A stretch of DNA of 64,000 bases. Origin: Streptomyces sp. NBC_00390. GTDB lineage: Bacteria; Actinomycetota; Actinomycetes; Streptomycetales; Streptomycetaceae. Made by a program: the position numbers and the translations under genes. Below are positions 8,701 to 16,742 of the stretch, piece after piece (the stretch's first letter is position 1; the number at the start of each line of letters is the position of its first letter). The notes under the pieces are model-generated. The model saw only the letters and a program-made list of their open reading frames with translations, did no database searches and had not been told where the DNA came from. Location: NCBI RefSeq assembly GCF_036057275.1, contig NZ_CP107945.1:6634001-6698000 (forward strand), written 5' to 3'.

Positions 8701-9776
8701 AGCGCTACGGACACGGCCTCGTCCTCGGGAAGTTCTATCCGCCGCACGCGGGCCACCACCATCTCGTCCGCACCGCCGCCGACCGCTGCGAGCGGCTGAC
8801 CGTACTGGTCTGCGCCTCCTCCGTGGAGTCGATCCCGCTGCGGGAAAGGGTGCACTGGATGGAGGAGGTGCACCAGGACGTGCGGGTCGTCGGGGCCGTC
8901 GACGACATCCCGGTGGATCTGAACGACCCCGCAGTCTGGGACGCGCACATGGCGGTCTTCCGGGAAGCCGTGACACGCCCCGTGGACGCGGTCTTCACGT
9001 CCGAGCCGTACGGCGACGAACTCGCCCTGCGCTTCGGCGCGGAGCACATCTGCGTCGACCTGGACCGCACCCTCTTCCCGGTCTCCGGAACCGCGGTGCG
9101 CAAGGACCCGGTGGGGTGCTGGGACTTCCTGGAGAAGCCGGCCCGGGCCTGGCTCACCCGCCGCGTCGTCGTTCTCGGCGCCGAGTCCACCGGCACCACC
9201 ACCATGGCGCGGGCGCTCGCCGAGCACTACCAGCGGCGCGGCGGACCATGGTCCGGCACCCGCTGGGTGCCCGAGTGCGGGCGCGACTACAGCGCCGGGA
9301 AACTCGCCTCGCTGCGGGAGCAGTGGCCCGAAGCCCAGTGGGAGGACGTGGAGTTCATCTCGGACGAGTTCCCGGTGATCGCCAGGCGGCAGAACCGCCG
9401 CGAGAACCGGGCCGCCCGGAGCGGCTCGCCCGTGCTCTTCTGCGACACCGACTCCTTCGCGACGACCGTGTGGCACGAGCGGTACATCGGCGGGCGCAAC
9501 CCCCTGGTCGACGAGATCGCCGACCGGGTCACCCATCATCTCTGGCTGCTCACCGACCACGAGGGCGTGGCCTTCGAGGACGACGGGCTGCGCGACGGCG
9601 AGGAACTGCGGCCCTGGATGACCCAGCGGTTCCGCGACGAACTGACCCGTACCGGCCGGACCTTCGTCGAACTCACCGGACCCCACGAGCAGCGGCTCGC
9701 CACCGCCGTCGCCGCCGTGGACGCCCTGATCGACGAGGGCTGGGATCTCGCCGACCCTCTGCCGGAGCGCCGCTGA
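8697..9776 (+). CDS. NadR-type NMN adenylyltransferase / nicotinamide riboside kinase
   Basis: A 359-aa bifunctional NAD-salvage enzyme. The N-terminal nucleotidyltransferase has GKFYPPHAGHHHL (residues 11-23, the HxGH site) and VSGTAVR (129-135), equivalent to the ISGT motif. The C-terminal half is the ribosylnicotinamide-kinase-type P-loop domain. Its Walker A reads GAESTGTTT (161-169), where E. coli NadR has GGESSGKS, so the usual P-loop lysine is replaced by threonine. There is no helix-turn-helix repressor part as in enterobacterial NadR. It is coupled by ATGA to pnuC upstream and directly abuts nrtR. Adenylyltransferase activity is likely; kinase activity needs proof. Confidence 0.9.
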   Translation: MKRYGHGLVLGKFYPPHAGHHHLVRTAADRCERLTVLVCASSVESIPLRERVHWMEEVHQDVRVVGAVDDIPVDLNDPAVWDAHMAVFREAVTRPVDAVFTSEPYGDELALRFGAEHICVDLDRTLFPVSGTAVRKDPVGCWDFLEKPARAWLTRRVVVLGAESTGTTTMARALAEHYQRRGGPWSGTRWVPECGRDYSAGKLASLREQWPEAQWEDVEFISDEFPVIARRQNRRENRAARSGSPVLFCDTDSFATTVWHERYIGGRNPLVDEIADRVTHHLWLLTDHEGVAFEDDGLRDGEELRPWMTQRFRDELTRTGRTFVELTGPHEQRLATAVAAVDALIDEGWDLADPLPERR

Positions 9777-10495
9777 TGCAGGGCTACGACCCGGGCGCCT
9801 TCCCGCCCTTCGCCGTCACTGTCGACCTCGCCGTCTTCACGGTGCGCGACGGGCTGCTGCACGTACTGCTCGTCGAGCGCGGTCAGGAGCCGTACCTGGG
9901 CGCGTGGGCACTGCCCGGCGGCTTCGTCCTGCCCGCCGAGTCCGCCGAACTCGCCGCACGCCGCGAACTGGCCGAGGAGACGGGTCTGTCGCAGCAGACC
10001 GCGGCCGGCCTCCACCTGGAACAGCTGCGCACCTACAGCGAACCGGACCGCGACCCGAGGATGCGCGTCGTCTCCGTCGCGTACACGGCGCTCCTGCCGG
10101 ATCTGCCGGAGCCGCGTGGCGGCGGCGACGCGGCAAGGGCCCAGTGGATGCCCTTCGGGACGTACGGTCCCCTCGCCTTCGACCACGACACGATCCTCGC
10201 CGACGCACACGACCGCGTCTGCGCCAAGCTCGAGTACACCTGCCTCGCCACCGCCTTCTGCCCGTCCGAGTTCACCCTCGGCGAGCTGCGGCAGGTGTAC
10301 GAGACGGTCTGGGGCGTCGAGCTCGACCGCCCCAACTTCCGGCGCAAGGTCCTCACCACACCCGGCTTCGTCCAGGCCGTGAAGGGACCGCCGCGCCTGA
10401 CCGGCGGACGGGGGAAACCGGCCGCTCTGTACCGGGCGGGTGGGGCCACCGCGCTGCACCCGCCACTCCTGCGACCGGAAGGACGGCACTCATGA
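9776..10495 (+). CDS. nrtR: NrtR-type Nudix regulator of NAD metabolism
   Basis: 239 aa. The N-terminal Nudix domain has a complete Nudix box, GX5EX7REUXEEXGU, at residues 49-71 (from GGFVLPAES to ELAEETGL). The C-terminal winged-helix domain starts near CPSEFTLGELRQVYETVWG. NrtR proteins repress NAD biosynthesis or salvage genes and sense ADP-ribose or related nucleotides. Many have lost hydrolase residues, but here the box looks intact, so this protein could also hydrolyse ADP-ribose (inference). Position in an operon with pnuC and a NadR-type gene supports the assignment. A probable operator lies at the operon promoter (8019-8031). Stop and next start overlap as ATGA. Confidence 0.88.
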   Translation: MQGYDPGAFPPFAVTVDLAVFTVRDGLLHVLLVERGQEPYLGAWALPGGFVLPAESAELAARRELAEETGLSQQTAAGLHLEQLRTYSEPDRDPRMRVVSVAYTALLPDLPEPRGGGDAARAQWMPFGTYGPLAFDHDTILADAHDRVCAKLEYTCLATAFCPSEFTLGELRQVYETVWGVELDRPNFRRKVLTTPGFVQAVKGPPRLTGGRGKPAALYRAGGATALHPPLLRPEGRHS

Positions 10496-11526
10496 CCACT
10501 CTGGGGACCCACCGGACCATCACCAAGCAGGCCGCGACGGGCTCGCTGATCGGACTCGCGCTCGGGGACGCGCTCGGCTTCCCGACCGAGTTCAACGACG
10601 TGCCCGCCATCCTCGCCAAGTGCGGGCCGTGGCGGGAGATGGAACTGCCGACGCCCGCGTTCGTCACCGACGACACCCAGATGACGCTCGCCCTGGGCCG
10701 GGCCGTACGGACCGCGATGGACCGCGGACTGCTGGTCGGATCCCGGCTGGTGCGGCCGCTGCGCGAGGAGTTCACGTCCTGGTACCACTCGCCGGACAAC
10801 AACCGTGCCCCCGGCCGCACCTGCATGGACGCCTGCCGGCTGCTCGACAACGAGCGGCTGCCCTGGCACGAGGCCAGCCAGATCGGCTCCAAGGGCTGCG
10901 GCGCCAACATGCGTGTCGCGCCCATCGGGCTCGTCCCTGGGCTGAGCGAGGAACAGCGTGCGGGCGCGGCGCAGTTGCAGTCCGCGCTGACCCACGGGCA
11001 CCCCACCGCCCTCGCGGCGAGCGACCTCACCGCACGGGCCGTGTACCTCCTCGCCCAGGGCGGCGAGCCGATGGGGCTCGTGGGACAGCTGCGCTCGTAC
11101 GCGTACGAGAACCGCAGCCGCTACCACCACAACTGGCTGGGCAATCTGTGGACCTACTCCCACGACCCGACGCCCGAGGCCTTCATGGCCCGTGGCTGGG
11201 ACGACTGCCTCCAGGTGCTGGAGCGGCTCGCCGCGGCCCTGCGCTCACCGGATCCGGAGCTGGACCCCTGCCTGGTGACCGGCGACGGCTGGATCGCGGA
11301 GGAGGCGCTCGCCACCTCGCTGCTGTGCTTCCTGATGTTCCCCGAAGAGCCCGTGACGGCGCTGCGCCGTGCCGCCTGCACCAAGGGCGACTCCGACTCG
11401 ATCGCGTGCCTCGCGGGCGCGTTCGCGGGGGCGCACCTGGGGGCGGGCGCATGGCCCAAGGAGTGGGCGGAGCGGATCGAGTACCGGAGCGATCTGCTGT
11501 CCCTCGCCGCGCTCTGGGACTCTTGA
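10492..11526 (+). CDS. ADP-ribosylglycohydrolase family protein
   Basis: 344 aa. It has the DraG/ARH fold signatures: LIGLALGDALGFPTEF at the N-terminus, the metal site FVTDDTQMTLA, and GDSDSIACLAGAFAGAHLG near the C-terminus, which supplies the second set of magnesium ligands. These enzymes remove ADP-ribose from proteins, DNA or small molecules. As the last gene of a NAD salvage operon under an ADP-ribose-sensing regulator, it probably recycles ADP-ribose or reverses an ADP-ribosylation tied to NAD status (inference). ATG 10492 overlaps the nrtR stop. Confidence 0.92.
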   Translation: MTTLGTHRTITKQAATGSLIGLALGDALGFPTEFNDVPAILAKCGPWREMELPTPAFVTDDTQMTLALGRAVRTAMDRGLLVGSRLVRPLREEFTSWYHSPDNNRAPGRTCMDACRLLDNERLPWHEASQIGSKGCGANMRVAPIGLVPGLSEEQRAGAAQLQSALTHGHPTALAASDLTARAVYLLAQGGEPMGLVGQLRSYAYENRSRYHHNWLGNLWTYSHDPTPEAFMARGWDDCLQVLERLAAALRSPDPELDPCLVTGDGWIAEEALATSLLCFLMFPEEPVTALRRAACTKGDSDSIACLAGAFAGAHLGAGAWPKEWAERIEYRSDLLSLAALWDS

Positions 11527-12100
11527 CCGAGAGCTGACCCCCTGGCCGTGGATCTGGGCCCGGTCGTCACCGCCCGGGCCGACCCGGCCGAGGCTGCTCG
11601 GCGAGCGGGAGTCGCCGCCGCAGACCCGGCCCGACAGCGGCGAAGGCGGCGGCCGAGCCCATACCGGCCGGGGTCGGCGCGGAGCGGGTGCGCGCGTACG
11701 TCGACAGGCCGCACGCCGTCCTTGACGACGCGCGGACGGCATCGCGGCTGCCGTCGGTGCCCGCCGCCGGGGCATACGCACGACCGGCCGGCATCGTGGT
11801 CCGGTTGCGCATGGATTGACCGACGCCGTGCCGGGGCGTGCGGATCGTTCGTGCGGGTGGTCTGCCCGAAGTGCGGGCCCCGGGGACCCCGGCCGCCGCT
11901 CGGCCGCACGGGACCGGTGGACGCCGTCGGCGGAGTCGGGAGCGTGCTCCACGGAGGCCGGTGTCGCTCCCCTCGGTGGCCGGCCCGAAGGCACGCGACC
12001 TCATGACGCAGGAGTGGACGGTGCGGTCGCGCACCACCGCGGTACGGGCGTCGGGGATCGTGCGCGAGAGCGCACGACCGGCGGTGACCGCCTGTTCCGG
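11527..12100 (+). other. Intergenic stretch, possible coding remnant
   Basis: No intact gene seen. A plus-strand frame ending at the TGA near 11820 reads like coding sequence (AERVRAYVDRPHAVLDD, then AYARPAGIVVRLRMD) but has no matching upstream start in the same frame. It may be a decayed gene after the NAD operon. I do not recognise the family. Confidence 0.3.
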
Positions 12101-12571
12101 CTACGCCAGGGTGATCGTGTCCCCGGACACCATGATCTGTTCCGGCGGCAGCGGCTTGGTGGCCGGGCCCTCCGCCACCGAGCCGTCCGAGACCCGGAAC
12201 TTGCTGTCGTGGCAGGGACAGTCGATCGTCCCGTCGGCGACCGTGCGGACCGTGCAGCCCTGGTGGGTGCAGACCGCGGAGAAGGCCTTGAAGTCCCCGG
12301 CCGTCGGCTGGGTCACCACCACCTTCTCGCTCGCGAAGACCTTTCCGCCGCCCACCGGGATCTCCGACGCGGCGGCCAGCTTCTTGCCGGCCAGCGACGG
12401 TGACTCGCCCGGCTTCCCGGTCGACGACGGGGATTCGGCAGGTGCGGCCTTCGTCTTCGCCGGTGCCGTCGTTTCGCCGCCCGCATCACCGCCGCCGTTC
12501 CCACAGCCCGCCACCAGCGCGGCGGCGCCCGCCGTGCCTGCCGCCAGGACCGTCCTACGACACGTGTCCAT
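12101..12571 (-). CDS. Rieske [2Fe-2S] Tat lipoprotein
   Basis: A 156-aa exported iron-sulfur protein. The N-terminus MDTCRRTVLAAG carries a twin-arginine motif followed by a lipobox LVAGC with the lipidated Cys at 23, so it should be Tat-exported and membrane-anchored. A Pro/Ala/Ser-rich linker precedes the Rieske domain. Cluster ligands are C100 and H102 in CTHQGC and C117 and H120 in CPCH; C105 and C119 can form the usual disulfide. The ATG at 12571 has AGAGGAG just upstream (12578-12584), so longer starts are rejected. Its redox partner is unknown; it stands alone and is not part of a bc1 operon. Confidence 0.92.
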   Translation of the reverse strand: MDTCRRTVLAAGTAGAAALVAGCGNGGGDAGGETTAPAKTKAAPAESPSSTGKPGESPSLAGKKLAAASEIPVGGGKVFASEKVVVTQPTAGDFKAFSAVCTHQGCTVRTVADGTIDCPCHDSKFRVSDGSVAEGPATKPLPPEQIMVSGDTITLA

Positions 12572-12716
12572 GACAGTCTCCTCTGCTCGTGCCCCGACCC
12601 GCTCGGGGCACGAGCATCCTGACGCCGCGGACGCCGAAGGCGAAGCAACCGGGCAGCGCGTGCCCCCAATGCGGGTGCGTTGTCCGTCCGTCAGCCCAGT
12701 GCGCGCCTCGTCGCCG

Positions 12717-13049
12717 TCAGGCCCAGGAGGTGAGTTCCCGTGCACGGCCGTCCGCGTCGCGGCGTACCGCCAGCACGGAGCTCACGGCGTGGCGCTCGAT
12801 CGGGCCGTACACATGCGGGAACCGCGTGCCCTGCGATCCCTCCCAGCGGACCTCGGCGTCGAGCGCGGCGTCGTCGATCTGCAGGACAAGCAGTTCAGGC
12901 ACAGCGCGGAAGAGGGCGTCCGCGATCGCGAGCGCCGCGGGCTCGTCGCCCGAGCAGTGCACGAAGCCCTCGGTGGCAAGGGATGCGGGGGCGTACGGGC
13001 GCTCGGTGTCCGCGGTCCATTCGTCGGCGGGCACGACATGAAAGATCAT
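12717..13049 (-). CDS. DUF952 family protein
   Basis: 110 aa. Begins MIFHVVPADEWTA, with the family features GFVHCSGDEP and TRFPHVYGPI. DUF952 proteins are small cytoplasmic proteins of unknown biochemical function, distantly like ADP-ribosyl-transferase-fold or 2'-phosphotransferase-like domains in some classifications. The ATG at 13049 fits the family N-terminus, whereas the frame is open further upstream only by chance. It is transcribed in the same direction as the Rieske gene with 145 bases between, so co-transcription is possible but not shown. Confidence 0.85.
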   Translation of the reverse strand: MIFHVVPADEWTADTERPYAPASLATEGFVHCSGDEPAALAIADALFRAVPELLVLQIDDAALDAEVRWEGSQGTRFPHVYGPIERHAVSSVLAVRRDADGRARELTSWA

Positions 13050-13192
13050 GCCGCCAGTTGTAGCCGAGAGCCCGGGCACAGAGTGTCGGGGGGACGGGGT
13101 TCCCCAGGTGGCAGGGCGATGCGGTTCGGGTGACATTGACCGTGTTCGATCCACCCACTTCCCACGCGACTCTCCCAGGCGAAAGGAGAACC

Positions 13193-13620
13193 ATGGCGGG
13201 AAACGACCTCGGCAGTCTTCTCGGCGGCCTCCTCGGTGGCGGCGGCCAGAGCGGCGGCGGCGCGGGCAACATCCTCGGCGCGCTGCTGGGCGCGCTCGGC
13301 GGCGGCGCTCAGGGTGCCGGCGGCCGAAGCCGCGACGGGAGCCCGCTCGAAGCTCTGATCGGCGTGCTCACCCGGTCCGGTCCGGCCGACCGGCCCAGTC
13401 CTGGGTCGGTACCGGTGACAACCAACCGGTCAGCGGCACGCAGATCGCCGACGCACTGCCGAACGAGACCCTGGACCAGGTCGCCCAGCAGGCCGGTGTC
13501 ACCCCGCAGCAGGCCGCGGACGAGATCGCCCGGTCGGCCGTCGACAGGCTCACGCCGAGCGGACAGCTGCCGCCCGCCGGTGCATCCCTGGAGGACATCG
13601 TCCGCCAGCAGCAGCTCTGA
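13193..13620 (+). pseudogene. DUF937/YidB-like protein, frameshifted
   Basis: ATG 13193 has an AAGGAGA site and opens a Gly/Leu-rich YidB-like N-terminus (GNDLGSLLGGLLGGGG). The frame is lost near 13391: frame 2 continues into nonsense, while frame 1 continues with the correct family C-terminus (QSWVGTGDNQPVSG, then LEDIVRQQQL, ending at 13620). Restoring one base so that GAC-C_G-GCC becomes GAC-CAG-GCC rejoins them into about 142 aa. It is either a recent one-base deletion or a sequencing error in a G/C run. Function of the family is unknown. Confidence 0.85.
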
Positions 13621-13709
13621 CCTGAGCGTCTCGCAGAGCGGTCGGCGCGGCTGCGCCCCCGTGCGCTGACTAGGCTGAACGAAGCACTCGCACAGGTTAG
13701 GAGCACGAC

Positions 13710-14072
13710 GTGGCGGTACGAGCGGTCCGTGGAGCCGTGCAGCTGGAACGGGACGAGGCCGGGCACATGGACGAGCAGGTCAGCGAGCTGCTCACCGCCG
13801 TCCTGGAACGCAACGGGCTCGGTGCCGACGATCTGATCAGCGTCTGGTTCACGGCGACACCCGATCTGCACAGCGATTTCCCGGCGGCTGCGGCGCGCAA
13901 GCTGGGCATCGTCGACGTACCGCTGATCTGTGCGCAGGAGCTCGACGTCGTGGGCGCCATGCCGCGCGTCGTACGGGTACTCGCGCACGTCGAGTGCGAC
14001 CTGCCCAAGTCGCAGATCGCGCATGTCTATCTGGGCGCCGCAGCCGCACTCCGCAAGGACATCGCCCAGTGA
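13710..14072 (+). CDS. aroH: Chorismate mutase, AroH type
   Basis: 120 aa. Converts chorismate to prephenate in tyrosine/phenylalanine synthesis. It matches the monofunctional AroH trimer family: VRAVRGAVQLERDEAG at the start (catalytic Arg7), then VPLICAQELDVVGAMPRVVRVL, containing the conserved Glu and Arg of the active site. GTG 13710 has AGGAG upstream. The stop overlaps the tyrA start as GTGA, so consecutive pathway steps are coupled. Confidence 0.94.
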   Translation: MAVRAVRGAVQLERDEAGHMDEQVSELLTAVLERNGLGADDLISVWFTATPDLHSDFPAAAARKLGIVDVPLICAQELDVVGAMPRVVRVLAHVECDLPKSQIAHVYLGAAAALRKDIAQ

Positions 14073-15154
14073 GAACCGCCGTCGTCATCGGGACCGGACT
14101 GATCGGAACCTCCGCCGCGCTCGCACTGGCCGGGCGCGGCGTCGTCGTGCACCTCGTCGACCACGACCCGGCCAGGGCGCGCACCGCGGCCGCGCTCGGT
14201 GCGGGCACCGACGAGCCGCCCGAGGGCCGGGTCGACCTCGCGGTCGTCGCCGTGCCGCCGGCGCATGTCGCCACCGCGCTGGCCGACGCGATCCACGCCG
14301 GGGTCGCCCGCGGCTACCTCGACGTGGCCAGCGTCAAGGGCGGACCGCGCCGGGAGCTCGAGGCGCTCGGCGTGGACCAGTCCCACTACATCGGCACGCA
14401 CCCGATGGCCGGCAAGGAGCAGTCCGGACCGCTCGCCGCCACCGCCGATCTCTTCGAGGGCCGCCCCTGGGTCCTCACGCCGACCCGCGACACCGACACC
14501 GAGGTGCTCAATCTCGCCCTCGAACTGGTCGCGCTGTGCCGCGCCGTCCCCGTCGTCATGGACGCCGACGCCCATGACCGCGCGGTCGCGCTCGTCTCCC
14601 ACACGCCGCAGCTGATCTCCTCGATGGTGGCGGCGCGGCTGGCGGAGGCGGACGACACGGCAGTACGGCTGTGCGGTCAGGGCATCCGCGATGTGACGCG
14701 CATCGCGGCGTCCGACCCCCGGATGTGGGTCGAGATCCTCACCGCGAACCCGGGCCCGGTGGCCGATGTGCTCGCCGGGGTGGCCGCGGACCTGGACGAG
14801 ACGGTCCAGGCGCTGCGGGCCCTGCAGTCCGCCGACGAGTCCAAGCGCCGCGGTGGCGCCGAGGGCATCGAGGACGTCCTGCGCCGGGGCAACGCCGGCC
14901 GGGAACGCGTGCCGGGCAAGCACGGTGCGGCCCCGGCGACGTACGAGATCGTGGCGGTCCTGATCAGCGACCAGCCCGGCGAACTGGCCAGGATCTTCGC
15001 TGACGCCGGCCGTGCGGGCGTGAACATCGAGGACGTCCGCATCGACCACGCGACGGGCCAGCAGGCGGGTCTGGTCCAGCTGATGGTGGAGCCGGCGGCG
15101 GCGCCGGTGCTCTCGGCGGCACTGCGGGAGCGGGGCTGGGCGCTGCGGCAGTAG
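14069..15154 (+). CDS. tyrA: Prephenate dehydrogenase with ACT domain
   Basis: 361 aa. Oxidatively decarboxylates prephenate to 4-hydroxyphenylpyruvate using NAD(P). The Rossmann motif VVIGTGLIGTSAALAL is at the very N-terminus, and the catalytic-region signature THPMAGKEQSG contains the conserved His. A C-terminal ACT domain (IVAVLISDQPGELARIFADAG) suggests feedback control by tyrosine. The start GTG 14069 overlaps the aroH stop; a frame opening further upstream is rejected because it lies inside aroH. A large GC hairpin follows directly. Confidence 0.95.
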   Translation: MRTAVVIGTGLIGTSAALALAGRGVVVHLVDHDPARARTAAALGAGTDEPPEGRVDLAVVAVPPAHVATALADAIHAGVARGYLDVASVKGGPRRELEALGVDQSHYIGTHPMAGKEQSGPLAATADLFEGRPWVLTPTRDTDTEVLNLALELVALCRAVPVVMDADAHDRAVALVSHTPQLISSMVAARLAEADDTAVRLCGQGIRDVTRIAASDPRMWVEILTANPGPVADVLAGVAADLDETVQALRALQSADESKRRGGAEGIEDVLRRGNAGRERVPGKHGAAPATYEIVAVLISDQPGELARIFADAGRAGVNIEDVRIDHATGQQAGLVQLMVEPAAAPVLSAALRERGWALRQ

Positions 15155-15217
15155 GGGCGGCGCTTCCCCGCCCCGCCCCGCAGGCTTCGCCGCAGCGCGG
15201 CGGGGCACGCGCCGCCC
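15155..15217 (+). terminator. Hairpin terminator after aroH-tyrA
   Basis: Outer arms of 9 bp (15155-15163 with 15209-15217) enclose an inner near-perfect 11-bp G/C stem. Very stable, no U-tract. Confidence 0.6.
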
Positions 15218-15337
15218 GGCCGTACAGCCCGTCGCCGACGGGGTGCGCAGGTGGTGTCCAGGACTCGGTAACCTTGTTCGGGGCGCACCGGCATTCCCGC
15301 CTGCCCTCTCCCACGAACCAGGAAGGTGTCCGACACC

Positions 15338-16009
15338 GTGGAATCCGTGATCGTCGCCATCGATGGCCCCTCCGGCACGGGCAAGTCGAGCACCTCGAAG
15401 GCGGTCGCCGCAGCGCTGGGGCTGAGCTACCTCGACACCGGCGCCCAGTACCGCGCGATCACCTGGTGGATGATCAGCAACGGCATCGACGTGCAGGACC
15501 CCGTCGCCATAGCGAGCGCCGCCGGCAAGCCCGTGATCGAATCCGGCACGGACCCCGCCGCGCCGACGATCACCGTCGACGGCCTGGACGCCGCCGGTCC
15601 GATCCGTACCCAGGAGGTCACCTCCAGGGTCAGCGCCGTCAGCGCCGTGCCCGAGGTGCGCAGCCGGATCACCGAGCTGCAGCGTTCCATCGCCGCGGGC
15701 GCCGAGAAGGGCATCGTCGTCGAGGGCCGGGACATCGGCACCACAGTCCTCCCGGACGCGGACCTGAAGATCTTCCTCACCGCTTCGCCCGAGGCCCGCG
15801 CGGCCCGTCGCAGCGGTGAGCTCAAGGGCTCGGACGTCGCCGCCACCAAGGAAGCGCTCATCAAGCGCGACACGGCCGACTCCAGCCGTAAGACCTCCCC
15901 GCTGGCCAAGGCGGACGACGCGGTCGAGGTCGACACCACCGACCTCACCCTCCAGCAGGTCATCGAGTGTGTCGTGACCCTGGTCGAGGAGAAGCGAGCG
16001 GCCGAGTGA
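15338..16009 (+). CDS. cmk: Cytidylate kinase
   Basis: Phosphorylates CMP/dCMP to the diphosphates. The P-loop is in VIVAIDGPSGTGKSSTS, followed by LSYLDTGAQYRAITWWM, the NMP-binding signature, and VVEGRDIGTTVLPDADLKIFLTAS. GTG 15338 is chosen (223 aa) because GGAAGG at 15321-15326 lies 11 bases upstream. GTG 15326 would fall within that ribosome site. The stop overlaps plsC as GTGA, and der follows, giving the cmk-plsC-der order common in actinobacteria. Confidence 0.95.
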   Translation: MESVIVAIDGPSGTGKSSTSKAVAAALGLSYLDTGAQYRAITWWMISNGIDVQDPVAIASAAGKPVIESGTDPAAPTITVDGLDAAGPIRTQEVTSRVSAVSAVPEVRSRITELQRSIAAGAEKGIVVEGRDIGTTVLPDADLKIFLTASPEARAARRSGELKGSDVAATKEALIKRDTADSSRKTSPLAKADDAVEVDTTDLTLQQVIECVVTLVEEKRAAE

Positions 16010-16665
16010 CCGTTCCGTCAGCCAAGGGCGCCGCGGTCGGCCGGGGCATCGGCATCGGCCTGATGTACGGGCTGTGGAAGCCGCGCGTCCTCGGTGCCTG
16101 GCGGGTGCCCTCGGCGGGCCCGGTGATCTTCGCGGTGAACCACGCGCACAACATCGACGGGCCGATGCTCATGGGCACCGCCCCCCGTCCCGTGCACTTC
16201 CTGATCAAGAAGGAGGCGTTCGTCGGCCCGCTCGACCCGTTCCTCACCGCGATCGGGCAGCTCAAGGTGGACCGCAACGCCCCCGACCGTACGGCCATCA
16301 CCCGTGCGCTCGGCGTACTGGACAACGGCGGGGTCCTCGGGATCTTCCCCGAGGGGACCAGGGGCGAGGGCGACTTCGCCTCACTGCGCGCAGGGCTCGC
16401 GTACTTCGCCCTGCGCAGCGGGGCGCCGATCGTCCCGGTAGCGGTGCTGGGAAGTACCGCCCGCAGCGGACGGCTGGTCAAGGCGCTGCCTCCGCTGCGC
16501 AGCCAGGTCGACATCGTGTTCGGCGACGCCTTCGAGGCCGGCGACGGCAGCGGCCGCCGCACCCGCAAGGCGCTCGACGAGGCCACCGTGCGCATCCAGG
16601 AGCGGCTCACCGCACACCTGGAAAACGCCAGGCACCTCACGGGGCGCCGGGCGAGACTTGAGTAG
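16006..16665 (+). CDS. plsC: 1-acyl-sn-glycerol-3-phosphate acyltransferase family
   Basis: 219 aa. Transfers an acyl group to lysophosphatidic acid in membrane phospholipid synthesis. The HX4D catalytic motif is in FAVNHAHNIDGP, and the phosphate-binding motif is FPEGTRGEGDF. VPVAVLGS follows. The start GTG 16006 overlaps the cmk stop by 4 bases; a longer frame reaching back into cmk is rejected. Member of the cmk-plsC-der cluster. Confidence 0.92.
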   Translation: MTVPSAKGAAVGRGIGIGLMYGLWKPRVLGAWRVPSAGPVIFAVNHAHNIDGPMLMGTAPRPVHFLIKKEAFVGPLDPFLTAIGQLKVDRNAPDRTAITRALGVLDNGGVLGIFPEGTRGEGDFASLRAGLAYFALRSGAPIVPVAVLGSTARSGRLVKALPPLRSQVDIVFGDAFEAGDGSGRRTRKALDEATVRIQERLTAHLENARHLTGRRARLE

Positions 16666-16742
16666 TACCCGAAGCAGGACAACGAGTAGTGGGCCGCGGG
16701 ACGCGGTCCATCGATGATGCAACGTAACGAGGTAAGCACTTC

